This document shows, in pieces, positions 1 to 9,624 of a stretch of 64,000 nucleotides of DNA. Position numbers and translations under genes: made by a program. Source of the DNA: Methanospirillum stamsii (GTDB lineage Archaea > Halobacteriota > Methanomicrobia > Methanomicrobiales > Methanospirillaceae); assembly GCF_003173335.1 (NCBI RefSeq), contig NZ_QGMZ01000011.1:1-64000 (forward strand), read 5' to 3'. Below the pieces are notes generated by a model. The model made no database searches. It saw nothing but the letters and a program-made list of their open reading frames with translations, and was not told the DNA's origin. The first letter of the stretch is position 1, and each line of letters opens with the position of its first letter.

Positions 1-650
1 ATACAAAGGGGATAATCTGAAGGAATCTCGTCGGATTTACATCCACTATTATTATAACATCGAACAGGCAGCTGATGATGAAAAAGACTTTGATCGAAAG
101 CTAATCTCATTAAAGCAGGAATTAGAGTCTGGTGAACGCGTTCTACAACATGAGAAACTCTATCAGCAATTTTTCACATGGAAGACAACACCTAAACGGG
201 GAACTCAGGTGATGGTCAAGGAGGAGAGCGTGATCGAAGCTAAACGCTATTTTGGATTTTTTGCCCTGATTACCAATGAGACCATGAATGCAGTAACTGC
301 CCTTGAACTTTATCGGAACAAAGATGTGGTCGAAAAGGCCTTCGGAAATCTCAAAGAACGGTTGAACATGCGTCGAACCCTGGTTTCTTCAGAACAAAGT
401 CTTGATGGAAAACTGTTTGTCCAGTTTGTGGCCCTGATTTACCTCTCATATATAAAAAAGCAGATGCAGGAGAAGGATCTTGTCAAAAGATTTTCAATTC
501 CTGGTTTATTGGATAAGCTGGATGTGATTGAATGTTTCGAACAGCCGGGAAAAGCTCTGCAGGTGGGTGAGATGGTGGAAAAACTAGAGCAGTTATATTA
601 CGATCTTGGGGTAACCCCCCCTACATCGTTATGAGGGGGCGGGAATGTAG
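1..650 (+). mobile_element. Right end of an IS1634-like insertion sequence, left end outside window
   Basis: The element runs in from the left edge. It holds the 3' part of a transposase gene, which stops at 634, and then a short GC-rich tail with C-run and G-run segments around 610-645. From about 651 the reading frame of a receiver domain begins abruptly, so the element end is placed near 650. The left terminus is outside the window, so inverted repeats and target duplication cannot be checked. Confidence 0.7.
2..634 (+). CDS. IS1634/IS4-superfamily transposase, C-terminal part
   Basis: The frame is open from position 2 and the gene begins outside the window; the first internal ATG at 209 is not the true start. 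About 210 residues are visible. They include a tyrosine-rich segment near the start and the stretch FGFFALITNE followed by ALELYRNKDVVEKAFGNLK. This is the region of DDE transposases that carries the catalytic Glu (Y-(2)-R-(3)-D/E-(6)-K type signature) and precedes the helical C-terminus. It cuts and joins element ends during transposition. The IS1634 family is inferred from the IYIHYYYN and YRNKDVVEKAF patterns; a related IS4-type family is possible. The end is intact, so the copy may be functional if the left part is complete. Confidence 0.8.
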   Translation, partial: YKGDNLKESRRIYIHYYYNIEQAADDEKDFDRKLISLKQELESGERVLQHEKLYQQFFTWKTTPKRGTQVMVKEESVIEAKRYFGFFALITNETMNAVTALELYRNKDVVEKAFGNLKERLNMRRTLVSSEQSLDGKLFVQFVALIYLSYIKKQMQEKDLVKRFSIPGLLDKLDVIECFEQPGKALQVGEMVEKLEQLYYDLGVTPPTSL

Positions 651-1208
651 GCTGCAAACAACGGCACAAGTGCAGTTACCCTGATAAAAAATATCCATCC
701 AGATCTCGTATTACTCGACCTTGTCATGCCTGGAATGAATGGTCTTGAAGTTATCAAAGAAATCCGAAAAGATCATACTCTTGATGATATAAAATGCATT
801 GGAATTTCAGCAACGGTGACGGATAGTATTTTAAAAGATGATTTTTTCGAAAATTGTAATGACTTTTTGACAAAACCGGTCAATTTATCATTATTCTTTG
901 AAAAAATTCAAAAATCTCTAAATATTAAATGGGTTTTGATTAAACCGTCGGCAAGTTCAGAAAAATCTATCCGGAAAGATGAATTTGATCGCCTTCCTCC
1001 CGTTTCATATATGACACGCATCCGGGAAGCAACAGAACTAGGAGATTTTACATTAGTTGAAGATATTTTAAAAGAGTTAGATAAGATGAATATTGATTAT
1101 TCCTGGTTTAATAAAAAAATCAGGGATTTTTCATTACAGTATGACGACGAAGGTATATTGACTATGTTGGATAAGACATTATCAAAGGAAGATGGACAGC
1201 AGAACTGA
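651..1208 (+). pseudogene. 5'-truncated response-regulator / hybrid kinase fragment, cut by the IS element
   Basis: From 651 the frame reads through a receiver domain (PDLVLLDLVMPGMNG, with the phospho-acceptor Asp in LLD) and continues past the first ATG at 726. The beta-1 strand and the acidic pair of a receiver domain are missing because the IS end abuts at about 650. A stop (tag, 648-650) lies just before. After the receiver (to about residue 95 of the fragment) comes a tail of about 90 residues with a GDFTLVEDILKEL helix. Such tails follow the receiver in large hybrid sensor kinases, so the original gene was probably longer. The 3' end overlaps the next gene by 17 nt, so the pair was an operon. 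Residual translation from ATG 726 would lack the domain's active-site Asp pair. Confidence 0.75.
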
Positions 1209-3336
1209 TCAAAAAGAACGGATTCTTGTCGTTGATGATTCTCCGGAAATCTTAGGAATTATCCGCGATGCACTTGAAGAAAATGGCTTTCTGGTATCTG
1301 TTGCGAAAAATGGAGAGAAAGCAATACGGATAGCAACAGAATCCAAACCAGATCTAATCCTGCTTGATATTTTAATGCCGGAAGTGGATGGCTATGCAAC
1401 ATTAGGAAAATTGCAGAAATATGAGAAAACACGTGATATTCCAGTAATATTTCTAACCGGAGTTGCTGATACCCGGAATAAAGTGAAAGGTTTCTCTCTT
1501 GGTGCGGTGGATTTTCTTATAAAACCAATAGAAATTGAAGAACTCATTGCCCGTGTCCATACACATCTATCGATCAATCGGTTAAAATTAGAACTTATTG
1601 AAGCAAATAGAACGCTTGAAGATCGGGTAGCTACCCGGACTGCAGAATTAACTTCACTGACAAACAGGTTATCTGAAGAAGTAGAGATACGGAAAAAAGC
1701 TGAACAGGAAGTACGAAAGAAAAATGAAGATCTCTATCTTGCATATGAACAATTATCACAAGCAGAAGAAGAATTAAGATCAAATTATGAAGAACTGAAG
1801 ATACAGGGTGTACAGTTAAAAAATAGTGAAAGAAGAATCCGAGATCTCATTGAATTATTACCTCAGACAATATTTGAAATAGACAATTCAGGCAAGATTC
1901 TTTTAATAAACCAAGCCGGACTTGAAACATTTAAAGTCACTCCTGATGACATTAAATCCGGTGTTAATGTTCAGGATTACACAGCTGAATCATATCGTGA
2001 ACAATCTAAAATTTTTTTTGACCGGACATTTGCAGGAGAAAAGAAAAATGGTATAGAATATCTGGCACAAAAGAAAGATGGAACAATTTTTCCTGCTGTA
2101 TTATATGCAAATGCAATCATTGAGAATGATAAACCGGTTGGCGTCCGGGGCATTGTTATTGATATCACCGAATTAAAACAGGTGCATGAAACGCTGGAAA
2201 AAAAGAATTTAGAATTAATTGCTGCAAACAGGGAACTGATTGAAAAAGAGGATGCACTCAAAATCAATTATCAGGCACTTCTTGAAACAGATCAAAAACT
2301 CCGTATTTCAGAATCAAATTTCAGGGCAGTTTTAGAAAATTCCAGCGTTGCATTATTTAAGCGTAACTTCATTAAGGATTGTTATGATTACATAAGTCCG
2401 GCAATAACCGGAATTACTGGCTATCCTATTCAAGTGATGGAAAAGATGTCTCTTGATACTGTCTTCTCCCTTATACTCCCAGAAGATGTTGATACGTTTA
2501 AATCAGCGCTTGACAAGATAATTGCTACAGGTGGAGGTCTATTCACGGTCGATTACCGATTTGTTAACAAATCCGGAGTAATTACCTGGGTTCATGAAAT
2601 TGGAAGAATTTTTCTGGATGAACAAGGATACCCACTCTATAATATTGGAAGTGTACAGGACATTACCGATAAGAAAACAGCAGAAGAGGGGTTGTCCAAG
2701 GCAACCAGGAAATTAAATTTTCTCAATTCCACTGTTTTTTCTGATATACAGAATGCAATATTCTCTTTAAGCGGATATCTTGAGATTGGGCGTGAATATA
2801 CCCGGGATGAGACACTTCTTAAATTTTTTGAAATGCAGAATCAAATCATTATTAAAATCAGAGATTCCATGACATTTGCCCGGATCTTTCAAAATCTTGG
2901 AATGAAACCGCCAGAACGTCAGAATGTTATCCAGGTATTTTTATATGGCATATCCCACCTGGATATGAGTAATTATGAACGTGATATACAAATAGAAGGT
3001 CTTGAAATTTTTGCCGATCCTCTACTTGAACAGGTGTTTTTGTCTCTTGCAGATAATATTATCCGACATAGTGTAAAGGCAACAGCAATCCGGCTTTGGT
3101 ATAAGGAAACAGACATAGGAACTACCATTTTTTTTGAAGATAATGGTGTAGGCATTCCAGATCACATGAAAGAGAAAGTTTTTGAGAGAGATGGAGAAGA
3201 GAAAAAAGGAGTTGGGTTATTTCTGTCCAGAGAGATTCTTTCCATTACTAATATTACTATTAAAGAAACGGGTATCTTTGGAGAAGGTGCACGTTTTGAA
3301 ATAGAAGTTCCGAAAGGATCATACTGGATAAATTAA
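1192..3336 (+). CDS. REC-PAS-PAS histidine-kinase-like protein lacking the phospho-acceptor His
   Basis: 714 residues, no membrane segment. Order: receiver domain (about 10-125, LLDILMPEVDG), long coiled coil (130-215), PAS (about 215-335), short coil, PAS (about 375-500), then a histidine-kinase core. The ATPase part has an N box (LADNIIRHS), a G1 box (EDNGVGIP) and a G2 box (GVGLFLSREIL). Where the four related kinases in this window read ITRHD-(I/L)-(L/K)-N, this protein reads STVFSDIQN, so the His is Ser517. It may act as a pseudokinase, bind ATP without autophosphorylation, or pair with another kinase. The ATG overlaps the truncated receiver gene upstream and has an AAGGA just before it. 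Function in cytosolic signalling is inferred. Confidence 0.88.
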   Translation: MDSRTDQKERILVVDDSPEILGIIRDALEENGFLVSVAKNGEKAIRIATESKPDLILLDILMPEVDGYATLGKLQKYEKTRDIPVIFLTGVADTRNKVKGFSLGAVDFLIKPIEIEELIARVHTHLSINRLKLELIEANRTLEDRVATRTAELTSLTNRLSEEVEIRKKAEQEVRKKNEDLYLAYEQLSQAEEELRSNYEELKIQGVQLKNSERRIRDLIELLPQTIFEIDNSGKILLINQAGLETFKVTPDDIKSGVNVQDYTAESYREQSKIFFDRTFAGEKKNGIEYLAQKKDGTIFPAVLYANAIIENDKPVGVRGIVIDITELKQVHETLEKKNLELIAANRELIEKEDALKINYQALLETDQKLRISESNFRAVLENSSVALFKRNFIKDCYDYISPAITGITGYPIQVMEKMSLDTVFSLILPEDVDTFKSALDKIIATGGGLFTVDYRFVNKSGVITWVHEIGRIFLDEQGYPLYNIGSVQDITDKKTAEEGLSKATRKLNFLNSTVFSDIQNAIFSLSGYLEIGREYTRDETLLKFFEMQNQIIIKIRDSMTFARIFQNLGMKPPERQNVIQVFLYGISHLDMSNYERDIQIEGLEIFADPLLEQVFLSLADNIIRHSVKATAIRLWYKETDIGTTIFFEDNGVGIPDHMKEKVFERDGEEKKGVGLFLSREILSITNITIKETGIFGEGARFEIEVPKGSYWIN

Positions 3337-3377
3337 CTACTATGTTAATTTTTTTATTCCTATTCAAAAACTTCCGG

Positions 3378-4697
3378 TCATGTAGTATCATCAAACCGAA
3401 TAGTGTTATCAGGACAAATAATCTCAAACCTGGCCCCTTTACCCGGAATTCCAGTCTCGAAAATTGATATTCCGGTTATCGAAAGAATTTCCTGTGAGAG
3501 AAATAAACCCTGGCCGGTATTTTTTCCATATTGATAATGAAAAATCATCGCTTTCTCTTCCTCCGGAACTCCTGATCCATCATCTTCACAAATAATTCTC
3601 TTCAAATCTGACAATTCCTCATAATCAATAAGAATCCGGGTGATTTTTCCGCCATATCTGACAGCATTTTCAATTAAGTTGGAAAAAACTTTTTCGATAA
3701 GAGGATCCGCGTATATCTCCAGTGAGTCTGGAATGGCATTAATTAATGATACATGATGTAAAGAGGTATGTTGAAGTGATTTTGAAACCAATCGTTTGCA
3801 ATTTTGCCAGACAGGTGATTTAATGCCGATTTCCTGGTATTCTTTGGTAAATTTTACCGTACTGACCGTCTGCTGTAAAATTACATGAGCTTTATCTATG
3901 TATGTCCATGCGAGTTCCGGATTTTCATTCCGGTCAAGCGTTGCAAGTTCCAGGTATCCCTGGAGAGAATTGAGCTGATTCAGTAAGTCATGACGGGTAA
4001 TGCTTGCCATGAGTTGAAGTTTATTATTCGCAGCCTCAAGAGCAGTCTCTACCATTTTTCGCTCATGATTTTCTACAGAAAGGTCATCGTTGGATTTTTT
4101 AAGTTCTGATAGAGTCTTTTGCATCTGGTCATTTAAATAATGAAGTTTTTCCTGGGCTATCTGAAGATCAGAATTATTTTTGATGGCAACCTCATACGTT
4201 GATAATAAAATATTGATGATTTGAAGTCTTGTGGCACGAATAACATGAGACCTGTCTGAAAAAACTACATGAAGGGGTGTCGGTTTATCGTTAGGATTGG
4301 GTTTGTTTTCCGCTTTTAGGATACTGTTTATTCTGGTGTGAATGATTTCAGGAGTATACGGTTTGATGATAAAATTATCTGCACCAGATTCAAGACCTTT
4401 AATTACATCCACCGGATTAAACAGGTGAGTTACTAAAATAACAGGGATATCCGCGATATCCGGATCATTTTTCAGGAAAGAACAGAGTTCATAACCATCC
4501 ATCTCAGGCATCATGATATCGGTAAGAATCAGTAAAGGTCTGGTTTTTCTAACAGTACTGATTGCTTCATGTCCGTTTGAAGTTATAACTACTGAGTACC
4601 CTTCTTTTTCCAGAATATATCGTAAATACTCTGCCTGAGTCCGATTATCCTCTACAATAAGAATCGGTGCAGAATTAGGCTGGGTAATACCCGTCAT
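3378..4697 (-). CDS. REC-coiled coil-histidine kinase (response-regulator kinase)
   Basis: About 439 residues from ATG 4697; a TTG at 4706 is a possible alternative start. The N-terminal receiver (about 10-130) has LILTDIMMPEMDG with the acceptor Asp and the Lys in FIIKPY. A coiled coil (about 185-220) follows, then a kinase core with His236 in ITRHDLLNQL, an N box (LIENAVRYG) and ATP boxes (EDDGSGVP; TGQGLFLSQEIL). There is no PAS domain and no membrane segment. It is the last gene of the minus-strand cluster that also holds CheA, MCP and CheW. It could therefore be the phosphorylation target of the CheA-like kinase and pass the signal on by its own His, which is inference. Only about 54 bp separate it from cheA, so it is probably co-transcribed. 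Confidence 0.88.
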   Translation of the reverse strand: MTGITQPNSAPILIVEDNRTQAEYLRYILEKEGYSVVITSNGHEAISTVRKTRPLLILTDIMMPEMDGYELCSFLKNDPDIADIPVILVTHLFNPVDVIKGLESGADNFIIKPYTPEIIHTRINSILKAENKPNPNDKPTPLHVVFSDRSHVIRATRLQIINILLSTYEVAIKNNSDLQIAQEKLHYLNDQMQKTLSELKKSNDDLSVENHERKMVETALEAANNKLQLMASITRHDLLNQLNSLQGYLELATLDRNENPELAWTYIDKAHVILQQTVSTVKFTKEYQEIGIKSPVWQNCKRLVSKSLQHTSLHHVSLINAIPDSLEIYADPLIEKVFSNLIENAVRYGGKITRILIDYEELSDLKRIICEDDGSGVPEEEKAMIFHYQYGKNTGQGLFLSQEILSITGISIFETGIPGKGARFEIICPDNTIRFDDTT

Positions 4698-4723
4698 TTC
4701 ATTCAACTGTTTACATAATAATT

Positions 4724-4743
4724 GATTCTTTCTGTAAAGAATC
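4724..4743 (-). other. Perfect 8-bp hairpin between cheA and the REC kinase gene
   Basis: GATTCTTT at 4724-4731 and AAAGAATC at 4736-4743 form an 8-bp stem with a 4-nt loop. It sits in the short gap between the end of the cheA-like gene and the start of the next gene on the minus strand. No T-run follows, so a classical terminator is unlikely. It might be an mRNA processing or stability element. Confidence 0.4.
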
Positions 4744-4750
4744 TTCGGAT

Positions 4751-7147
4751 TTATGATAATAACCGTATCACGGTTCTGACAAGTTCATTTCGCTCAAAAC
4801 TTCCCTTTTGAATATAGGCATTAGCACCTGATGAAAGTCCATGATCTCTGTCTTCATGTGAATCAAGCGCTGTAACCAGCACCACCGGGAGGTGACGTAA
4901 TTGTTCATCCTTCCGAATCTTTTCAGTCAGAGTAAATCCGTTCATCCTGGGCATATCAACATCAGATACAACAATATCAACCTCTTCTTCATGGAGGAGA
5001 GTATATGCTTCCATTCCGTCAACTGCAGTTATTACTATAAATCCTACTTTTTCCAGGGTATTTCTAAGAAGTGCCCGGGAGGTTACCGAATCTTCAACAA
5101 TGAGAACTTTTCCTGCTTTGGGAATTGTTTTTCCCGGGGTTTGTATCTGTCCGGAGAGACGAAGACCTTCCTGGATTAATTCTGGTGGATCCAGAACTAA
5201 TGCAAGTTTTCCATCTGCAAGAACAGCAGCACCGGTAATGCGTTTAACCCGGCGGAGTTGAGATCCCAGCGGTCGGATTACAATCTCCTGGACCTGGCTT
5301 ACTTCGTCAACACAATAAGCAATTTTTCCTGCACCATATGCAATAATTATTATTGGAACTTCCTTCATTGCCGGAGGTGGGCCAAAATCATCACAACCAA
5401 GAGCTTCTGCAAGCCGGATCACCGGTATTACTTCATCCTTATAGTGGATAACCCGTCTTACTTCTCCAGGTTCAATTAAGTCAGCTGATACCTGCACCAC
5501 CTGTAATATCTGCTGAACTGGGATTACAAAAAAAGCGGTTCCATACCGGACAACAAGCCCTCGCAAGGTAGCAAGTCGCATTGGAAGGACCAGAGAAAAT
5601 TTCGTTCCTTTCCCCAGTTCTGAAGACACATGAACTTCTCCTCCCATACGAGCTATGGTATCTTCTACTATAGCGAGACCTAAACCCCTGCCTGAAAGAT
5701 CCGTAATTACAGGGCTGGTGGTAAGCCCGGATTTAAAAATGAGCCAAATTGCATCGTTATCATTAAGAATCTGATCCTCTTCACTTGTCAATACTCCTTT
5801 ATCTCGGGCAGTATCTCTGATCTTCTGAGGATCAATACCTCTTCCATCATCTGACAGGGTTATTTCTACCTTACTCCCTGAATGGGGAGTAATTTTCATC
5901 CGGATAGTTCCTCTCCTTTGTTTTCCAAGTTCCTGTCGTTCATCCGGATATTCAATGCCATGATCAACACTATTATTTACAAGGTGCATCAGGGGAACTT
6001 TCAGGATATCGAGGATACGTCGGTCCATTTCGATATCTCCACCTTCTGTTCTCAGATCTACTTCCTTACCGAGCCTTCGCGAACTTTCCCTGACTTGCCC
6101 GCTTATAAGAATAATAATAGTGGATGCAGGTATGAGAACTGCATCATGAATAAGATCAGCAATCTCTGTTGTACTTGCTTCCAGAGCAAGCCGGTCATGA
6201 TCTGTTTCATGAATATGGGCAGTAAGATCATGTTGCAAACCGGTGACAAATTCCCGATCATAGACCAGGTAATCCATCACCCTTTCAAGAAAAAGTGTTA
6301 ATTCCGGAGGGAGGGTGGCACGATTACTACCAAGAATGGTGTTTTTTATTAAATGCAGATCATTGAAGACAAGATTATGGTTCCATCTCCATAATGAAAA
6401 TCTGCTTATCATCTCTTCCAGTTCCTGCATCCGGTGAGTTAGAAAAAGTCTTGTTGAGAGAAGATCATCTGAACCTGCAATGAGACGATCAAGTTTTTTT
6501 GATGCGATTCTGACGGTTCCAGTATCTTGTGAAAATGCCGGCCCATATCCATCGGCAGGGTATTCATGGCTGTTGTGGTATCCGGCAGGTTTAACTTCGA
6601 GGAATGTACTGGGTGCTGCAAATACTGCCGGATCCTGACTAAGAGGCGAAATTATTCTTTTTTCTACAGATTTCATATCGGATGATGATATCCTTCCTGA
6701 ATTCGTAATGTTTTCTTCAGGAAATGTCATTTCCTCTTTTGGTTCCTGCTTTCGCTCTGCAAGAAGGGCACGAAGTTTTTGTACTATCTCCATCGGCTGG
6801 GGATTTTTTGTTTCACCTTCATGGAGAAAATTCCAGATACTTTTTACTGAATCATGAAAAAGATCAAATTCTGTTGCTGATGCTGTAAACTCTTCACGTT
6901 TCATAAGAGAGAAAATATTTTCAAGATTCAGACAGACTGATTCAATCTCTCTGAGATTTACTGCCCGGGCAGCTCCTTTCAGACTATGGGTTTTCCTGAA
7001 TACATTTTCAATAAGGCATGTGTCTGGATCTTCATCTGCCTCTTCAAGTTTGATAAGCCCTGCGGTAATTTCAGTCAGAAGCTCTTCTGCATCCTCGCGA
7101 AAAGTAGCAAGGAGAGAGTCGTAAAACTCATCATCCTGTTGTGTCAT
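4751..7147 (-). CDS. cheA: CheA-type histidine kinase with C-terminal receiver (hybrid CheA)
   Basis: 798 residues. It starts with an HPt domain (about 5-110) with the phosphorylated His54 in FRKTHSLKGAARA. A low-complexity linker follows, then a dimerisation helix pair (about 215-330) and a CheA ATPase with N box (LVNNSVDHGIEYP) and G boxes (SDDGRGIDP; SGRGLGLAIVED). Next come a CheW-like domain (about 525-660) and a receiver (about 675-798, acceptor Asp729 in VSDVDMPRMNG). No CheY-binding P2 domain is evident; the fused receiver may serve as phosphate sink or internal output, as in FrzE/ChpA-type kinases. It lies 7 bp after the MCP gene and downstream of a double-CheW gene, so it is clearly the kinase of this array. 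No CheB, CheR or free CheY is nearby, so the output is uncertain. Confidence 0.93.
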   Translation of the reverse strand: MTQQDDEFYDSLLATFREDAEELLTEITAGLIKLEEADEDPDTCLIENVFRKTHSLKGAARAVNLREIESVCLNLENIFSLMKREEFTASATEFDLFHDSVKSIWNFLHEGETKNPQPMEIVQKLRALLAERKQEPKEEMTFPEENITNSGRISSSDMKSVEKRIISPLSQDPAVFAAPSTFLEVKPAGYHNSHEYPADGYGPAFSQDTGTVRIASKKLDRLIAGSDDLLSTRLFLTHRMQELEEMISRFSLWRWNHNLVFNDLHLIKNTILGSNRATLPPELTLFLERVMDYLVYDREFVTGLQHDLTAHIHETDHDRLALEASTTEIADLIHDAVLIPASTIIILISGQVRESSRRLGKEVDLRTEGGDIEMDRRILDILKVPLMHLVNNSVDHGIEYPDERQELGKQRRGTIRMKITPHSGSKVEITLSDDGRGIDPQKIRDTARDKGVLTSEEDQILNDNDAIWLIFKSGLTTSPVITDLSGRGLGLAIVEDTIARMGGEVHVSSELGKGTKFSLVLPMRLATLRGLVVRYGTAFFVIPVQQILQVVQVSADLIEPGEVRRVIHYKDEVIPVIRLAEALGCDDFGPPPAMKEVPIIIIAYGAGKIAYCVDEVSQVQEIVIRPLGSQLRRVKRITGAAVLADGKLALVLDPPELIQEGLRLSGQIQTPGKTIPKAGKVLIVEDSVTSRALLRNTLEKVGFIVITAVDGMEAYTLLHEEEVDIVVSDVDMPRMNGFTLTEKIRKDEQLRHLPVVLVTALDSHEDRDHGLSSGANAYIQKGSFERNELVRTVIRLLS

Positions 7148-7154
7148 GAAGGTT

Positions 7155-9542
7155 TTATACCTGATACTGGAGGGTGATTTTTTTCAGCCTTATACCGAGT
7201 TCATGTAAGTCTTCAGCAGTTTTTTCCGCTTTCCTTGTTATCTCAAGATTTTTCTGTGCTGCCATCCTGATATTTTCAATGGCATCAGAGATCTGATCCA
7301 TTCCTGCTACCTGATCCTGAATTGAACTGGTTATTTCAATGGCTTCATGTGATGAATCAGCGATGGACCTTGTCAGAACCTCAATTGCCTTTCTTGCATC
7401 AGTGGTAAGTCTTACTGCATCTGCAACGGTATTAGATCCCCGTTCTGCAGAAACCACCGTGGATGAAACACCACGTTGAATATCAGTCAGAATGGTTCGG
7501 ATTGTGCCGGTGGCCTGTTTGGATTGTTGTGCTAAATTGTGGATTTCATGAGCGACTACTGCAAAACCCTTTCCGAAATCACCTGCTTTGGCAGCTTCAA
7601 TAGATGCATTTACGGCAAGAAGGTTTGACTGTTCGGAAATATCAGTAACTGTTGCAATAATTTCTCCAATAGCCTGACTCTGTTCAGAGAGCTTTACCAC
7701 ATTCATACTGATCATATCCATCTGTCGTTGAATATGATTCATTCCGTCAAGAATTTCCTGTACTGATTGCTGACCGGTTTCTGAAACCTCAATCGCTTTC
7801 ATGGCTTTTTCCGACATTGATTTTGTCTTGAGGTTCACCACATCAGTCTTTTTCCTTACCGTTTCCACGGTGTCTGATGTTTCGTTGACGGTATTTGCGG
7901 TCTGACTGCTTGCAGATGAAAGTTGTGAGGTAACAGTCAGAATTTCACTTGAAGCAACTGAAAGAACTGAAACTCCCTCAAACAGTTCTTCGGTTATAAG
8001 TTTCATGAGCCTTGAGAGTTCGATACCAATAGTGTTCAGAGCATTACGATATGCGACAAATTCCCCGGCAACAGGAATTTTTTCATCAAATCTAGCGGTA
8101 AAATCACCGGATGCATAACATCCGGCAAGTCTCATTGCTTCATTAACTGGTTCAGTGATACTTTCCAGGGTTTTATTAAACCCTGCAATGATCATCCGGT
8201 ATCCTCCCCGGAATGCTTTCTCATCTCCTCTGATTGAAAGATCTCCTGCACGGGCAGCATCAGTTAATTTGATAGTTTCAATATGCAGGTGATCCAGAGA
8301 TTCTACCAGAAGACGAAGTGAGGGTCTAATTTGATCCTGCTCATCTACCGGACCAGTAAATTCCTGAATATATTCACCGTTTGCAATCTTGACAATATTC
8401 CCTACCACATTTGTCTGCAGGTCATCAGCAAACTCATCCATGGTAGCTGCCATGATACCAATTTCATCTTCCCGTTTAATATTCAGCCTGGCTGAAAGAT
8501 GACCATTACGTAATTCTTTGATCATCACAACAACCTGCTGGAGCGGCCCTGCAATTGAACGTCCGAATAAAATTGCAATTACTGCACCAATTATTATCGA
8601 AGCTGCAACGATAGCAAAGATGGTATTTCTGATGGCATCAATTGGCCCGGTAAAATCGGACATCTCGGCCCTTGATACGATAAACCAGTCAAGAGGTTCA
8701 AAGTAGGTATATGCATCCAGAACCGTAGTTTCATTCACATTATGGATGATGGCCCCTTCTTTTTTATCCATCATCTCCTGTACATAGTCCATACCGGACC
8801 AATCTGATCCGTCCTGTGAGGGATGGACTAAAACCATACCATTACTATCCAGGACATACATGTACCCGTTTTCGCCGACAACTGTGTCCCTGATACTTTT
8901 CTTAACAACATCAAGGGTCTGCTCTTCTTCAGTTCCGACAAATAAAACACCAATTACCGAACCATTCTTATCAGTTATCGGTTCATATGCTGTGACATAA
9001 TTTACCCCGAAGAGATCCCTTCTCCCGTAATATGTCTCACCCTCTTTGACTGCCACTTCGTATACATTATCGGTCAGATGAGTTCCGACAGCTCGTTCAC
9101 CATCAGTTCCTTTAACGTTTGTTGATATCCTGACTGCATAACTGTCATTAACTACCTGAAAGACCGTTGCAGCTCCCCCTACAAGATCGCGGACTCCATC
9201 AACTATTTCAAAATTATCATTTACAACAAAATTTTTCCCGTTTTTGTCGATAAGAGTCATTTTTTCATTTATTATTTCAGGGGTTCCTTTTGAGTAAAAA
9301 TTCTGTCTGAGCACATTCAGGTCACTATTGACCTTGTTTCTTGCCAGTTTATAAACATCATTAGTCCACCCTTTCATATCCTGGACCTGGGTTTCCAGCA
9401 GTGTTTCTATTTGTTCATTGATTACATTTGTAGAACTAGAATATGCAACCAGACCAAGCATTAATGTGGGAATGATTGCTAAAAACAATGATATTACCAG
9501 AATTTTCGTTCCTACTTTCATGTCTGCAAAAAATTGATTCAT
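7155..9542 (-). CDS. Membrane methyl-accepting chemoreceptor with Cache sensor and tandem HAMP
   Basis: 795 residues. TM1 is at about 13-33. The extracytoplasmic Cache-type sensor (about 40-300) contains ADLFG-like and [20 protein letters not shown] signatures. TM2 is at about 305-328, followed by HAMP (about 330-385) and two further HAMP-like repeats (about 415-540, each with AGDLSIR- or SGDFTARF-type motifs). The signalling hairpin (about 560-795) has the tip [36 protein letters not shown]. The gene starts with ATG behind a GGTGAT ribosome site. The family senses small ligands outside the cell and controls CheA. It is followed 7 bp later by the hybrid cheA, so this receptor most likely works with that kinase and the upstream double CheW. 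The ligand is unknown. Confidence 0.93.
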   Translation of the reverse strand: MNQFFADMKVGTKILVISLFLAIIPTLMLGLVAYSSSTNVINEQIETLLETQVQDMKGWTNDVYKLARNKVNSDLNVLRQNFYSKGTPEIINEKMTLIDKNGKNFVVNDNFEIVDGVRDLVGGAATVFQVVNDSYAVRISTNVKGTDGERAVGTHLTDNVYEVAVKEGETYYGRRDLFGVNYVTAYEPITDKNGSVIGVLFVGTEEEQTLDVVKKSIRDTVVGENGYMYVLDSNGMVLVHPSQDGSDWSGMDYVQEMMDKKEGAIIHNVNETTVLDAYTYFEPLDWFIVSRAEMSDFTGPIDAIRNTIFAIVAASIIIGAVIAILFGRSIAGPLQQVVVMIKELRNGHLSARLNIKREDEIGIMAATMDEFADDLQTNVVGNIVKIANGEYIQEFTGPVDEQDQIRPSLRLLVESLDHLHIETIKLTDAARAGDLSIRGDEKAFRGGYRMIIAGFNKTLESITEPVNEAMRLAGCYASGDFTARFDEKIPVAGEFVAYRNALNTIGIELSRLMKLITEELFEGVSVLSVASSEILTVTSQLSSASSQTANTVNETSDTVETVRKKTDVVNLKTKSMSEKAMKAIEVSETGQQSVQEILDGMNHIQRQMDMISMNVVKLSEQSQAIGEIIATVTDISEQSNLLAVNASIEAAKAGDFGKGFAVVAHEIHNLAQQSKQATGTIRTILTDIQRGVSSTVVSAERGSNTVADAVRLTTDARKAIEVLTRSIADSSHEAIEITSSIQDQVAGMDQISDAIENIRMAAQKNLEITRKAEKTAEDLHELGIRLKKITLQYQV

Positions 9543-9624
9543 AAAATCACCGGTTGTGTCTTTTCTTCGGTCTTATCAGGCAATCGTATTCTGATTTTAT
9601 TTCTATTCTCCGAATCTGACATTT

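Noticed and set aside
4901-5179. 92-codon plus-strand frame inside cheA
   Set aside because: Antisense shadow of the CheA receiver region, with Cys/Phe/Tyr-rich low-quality composition.
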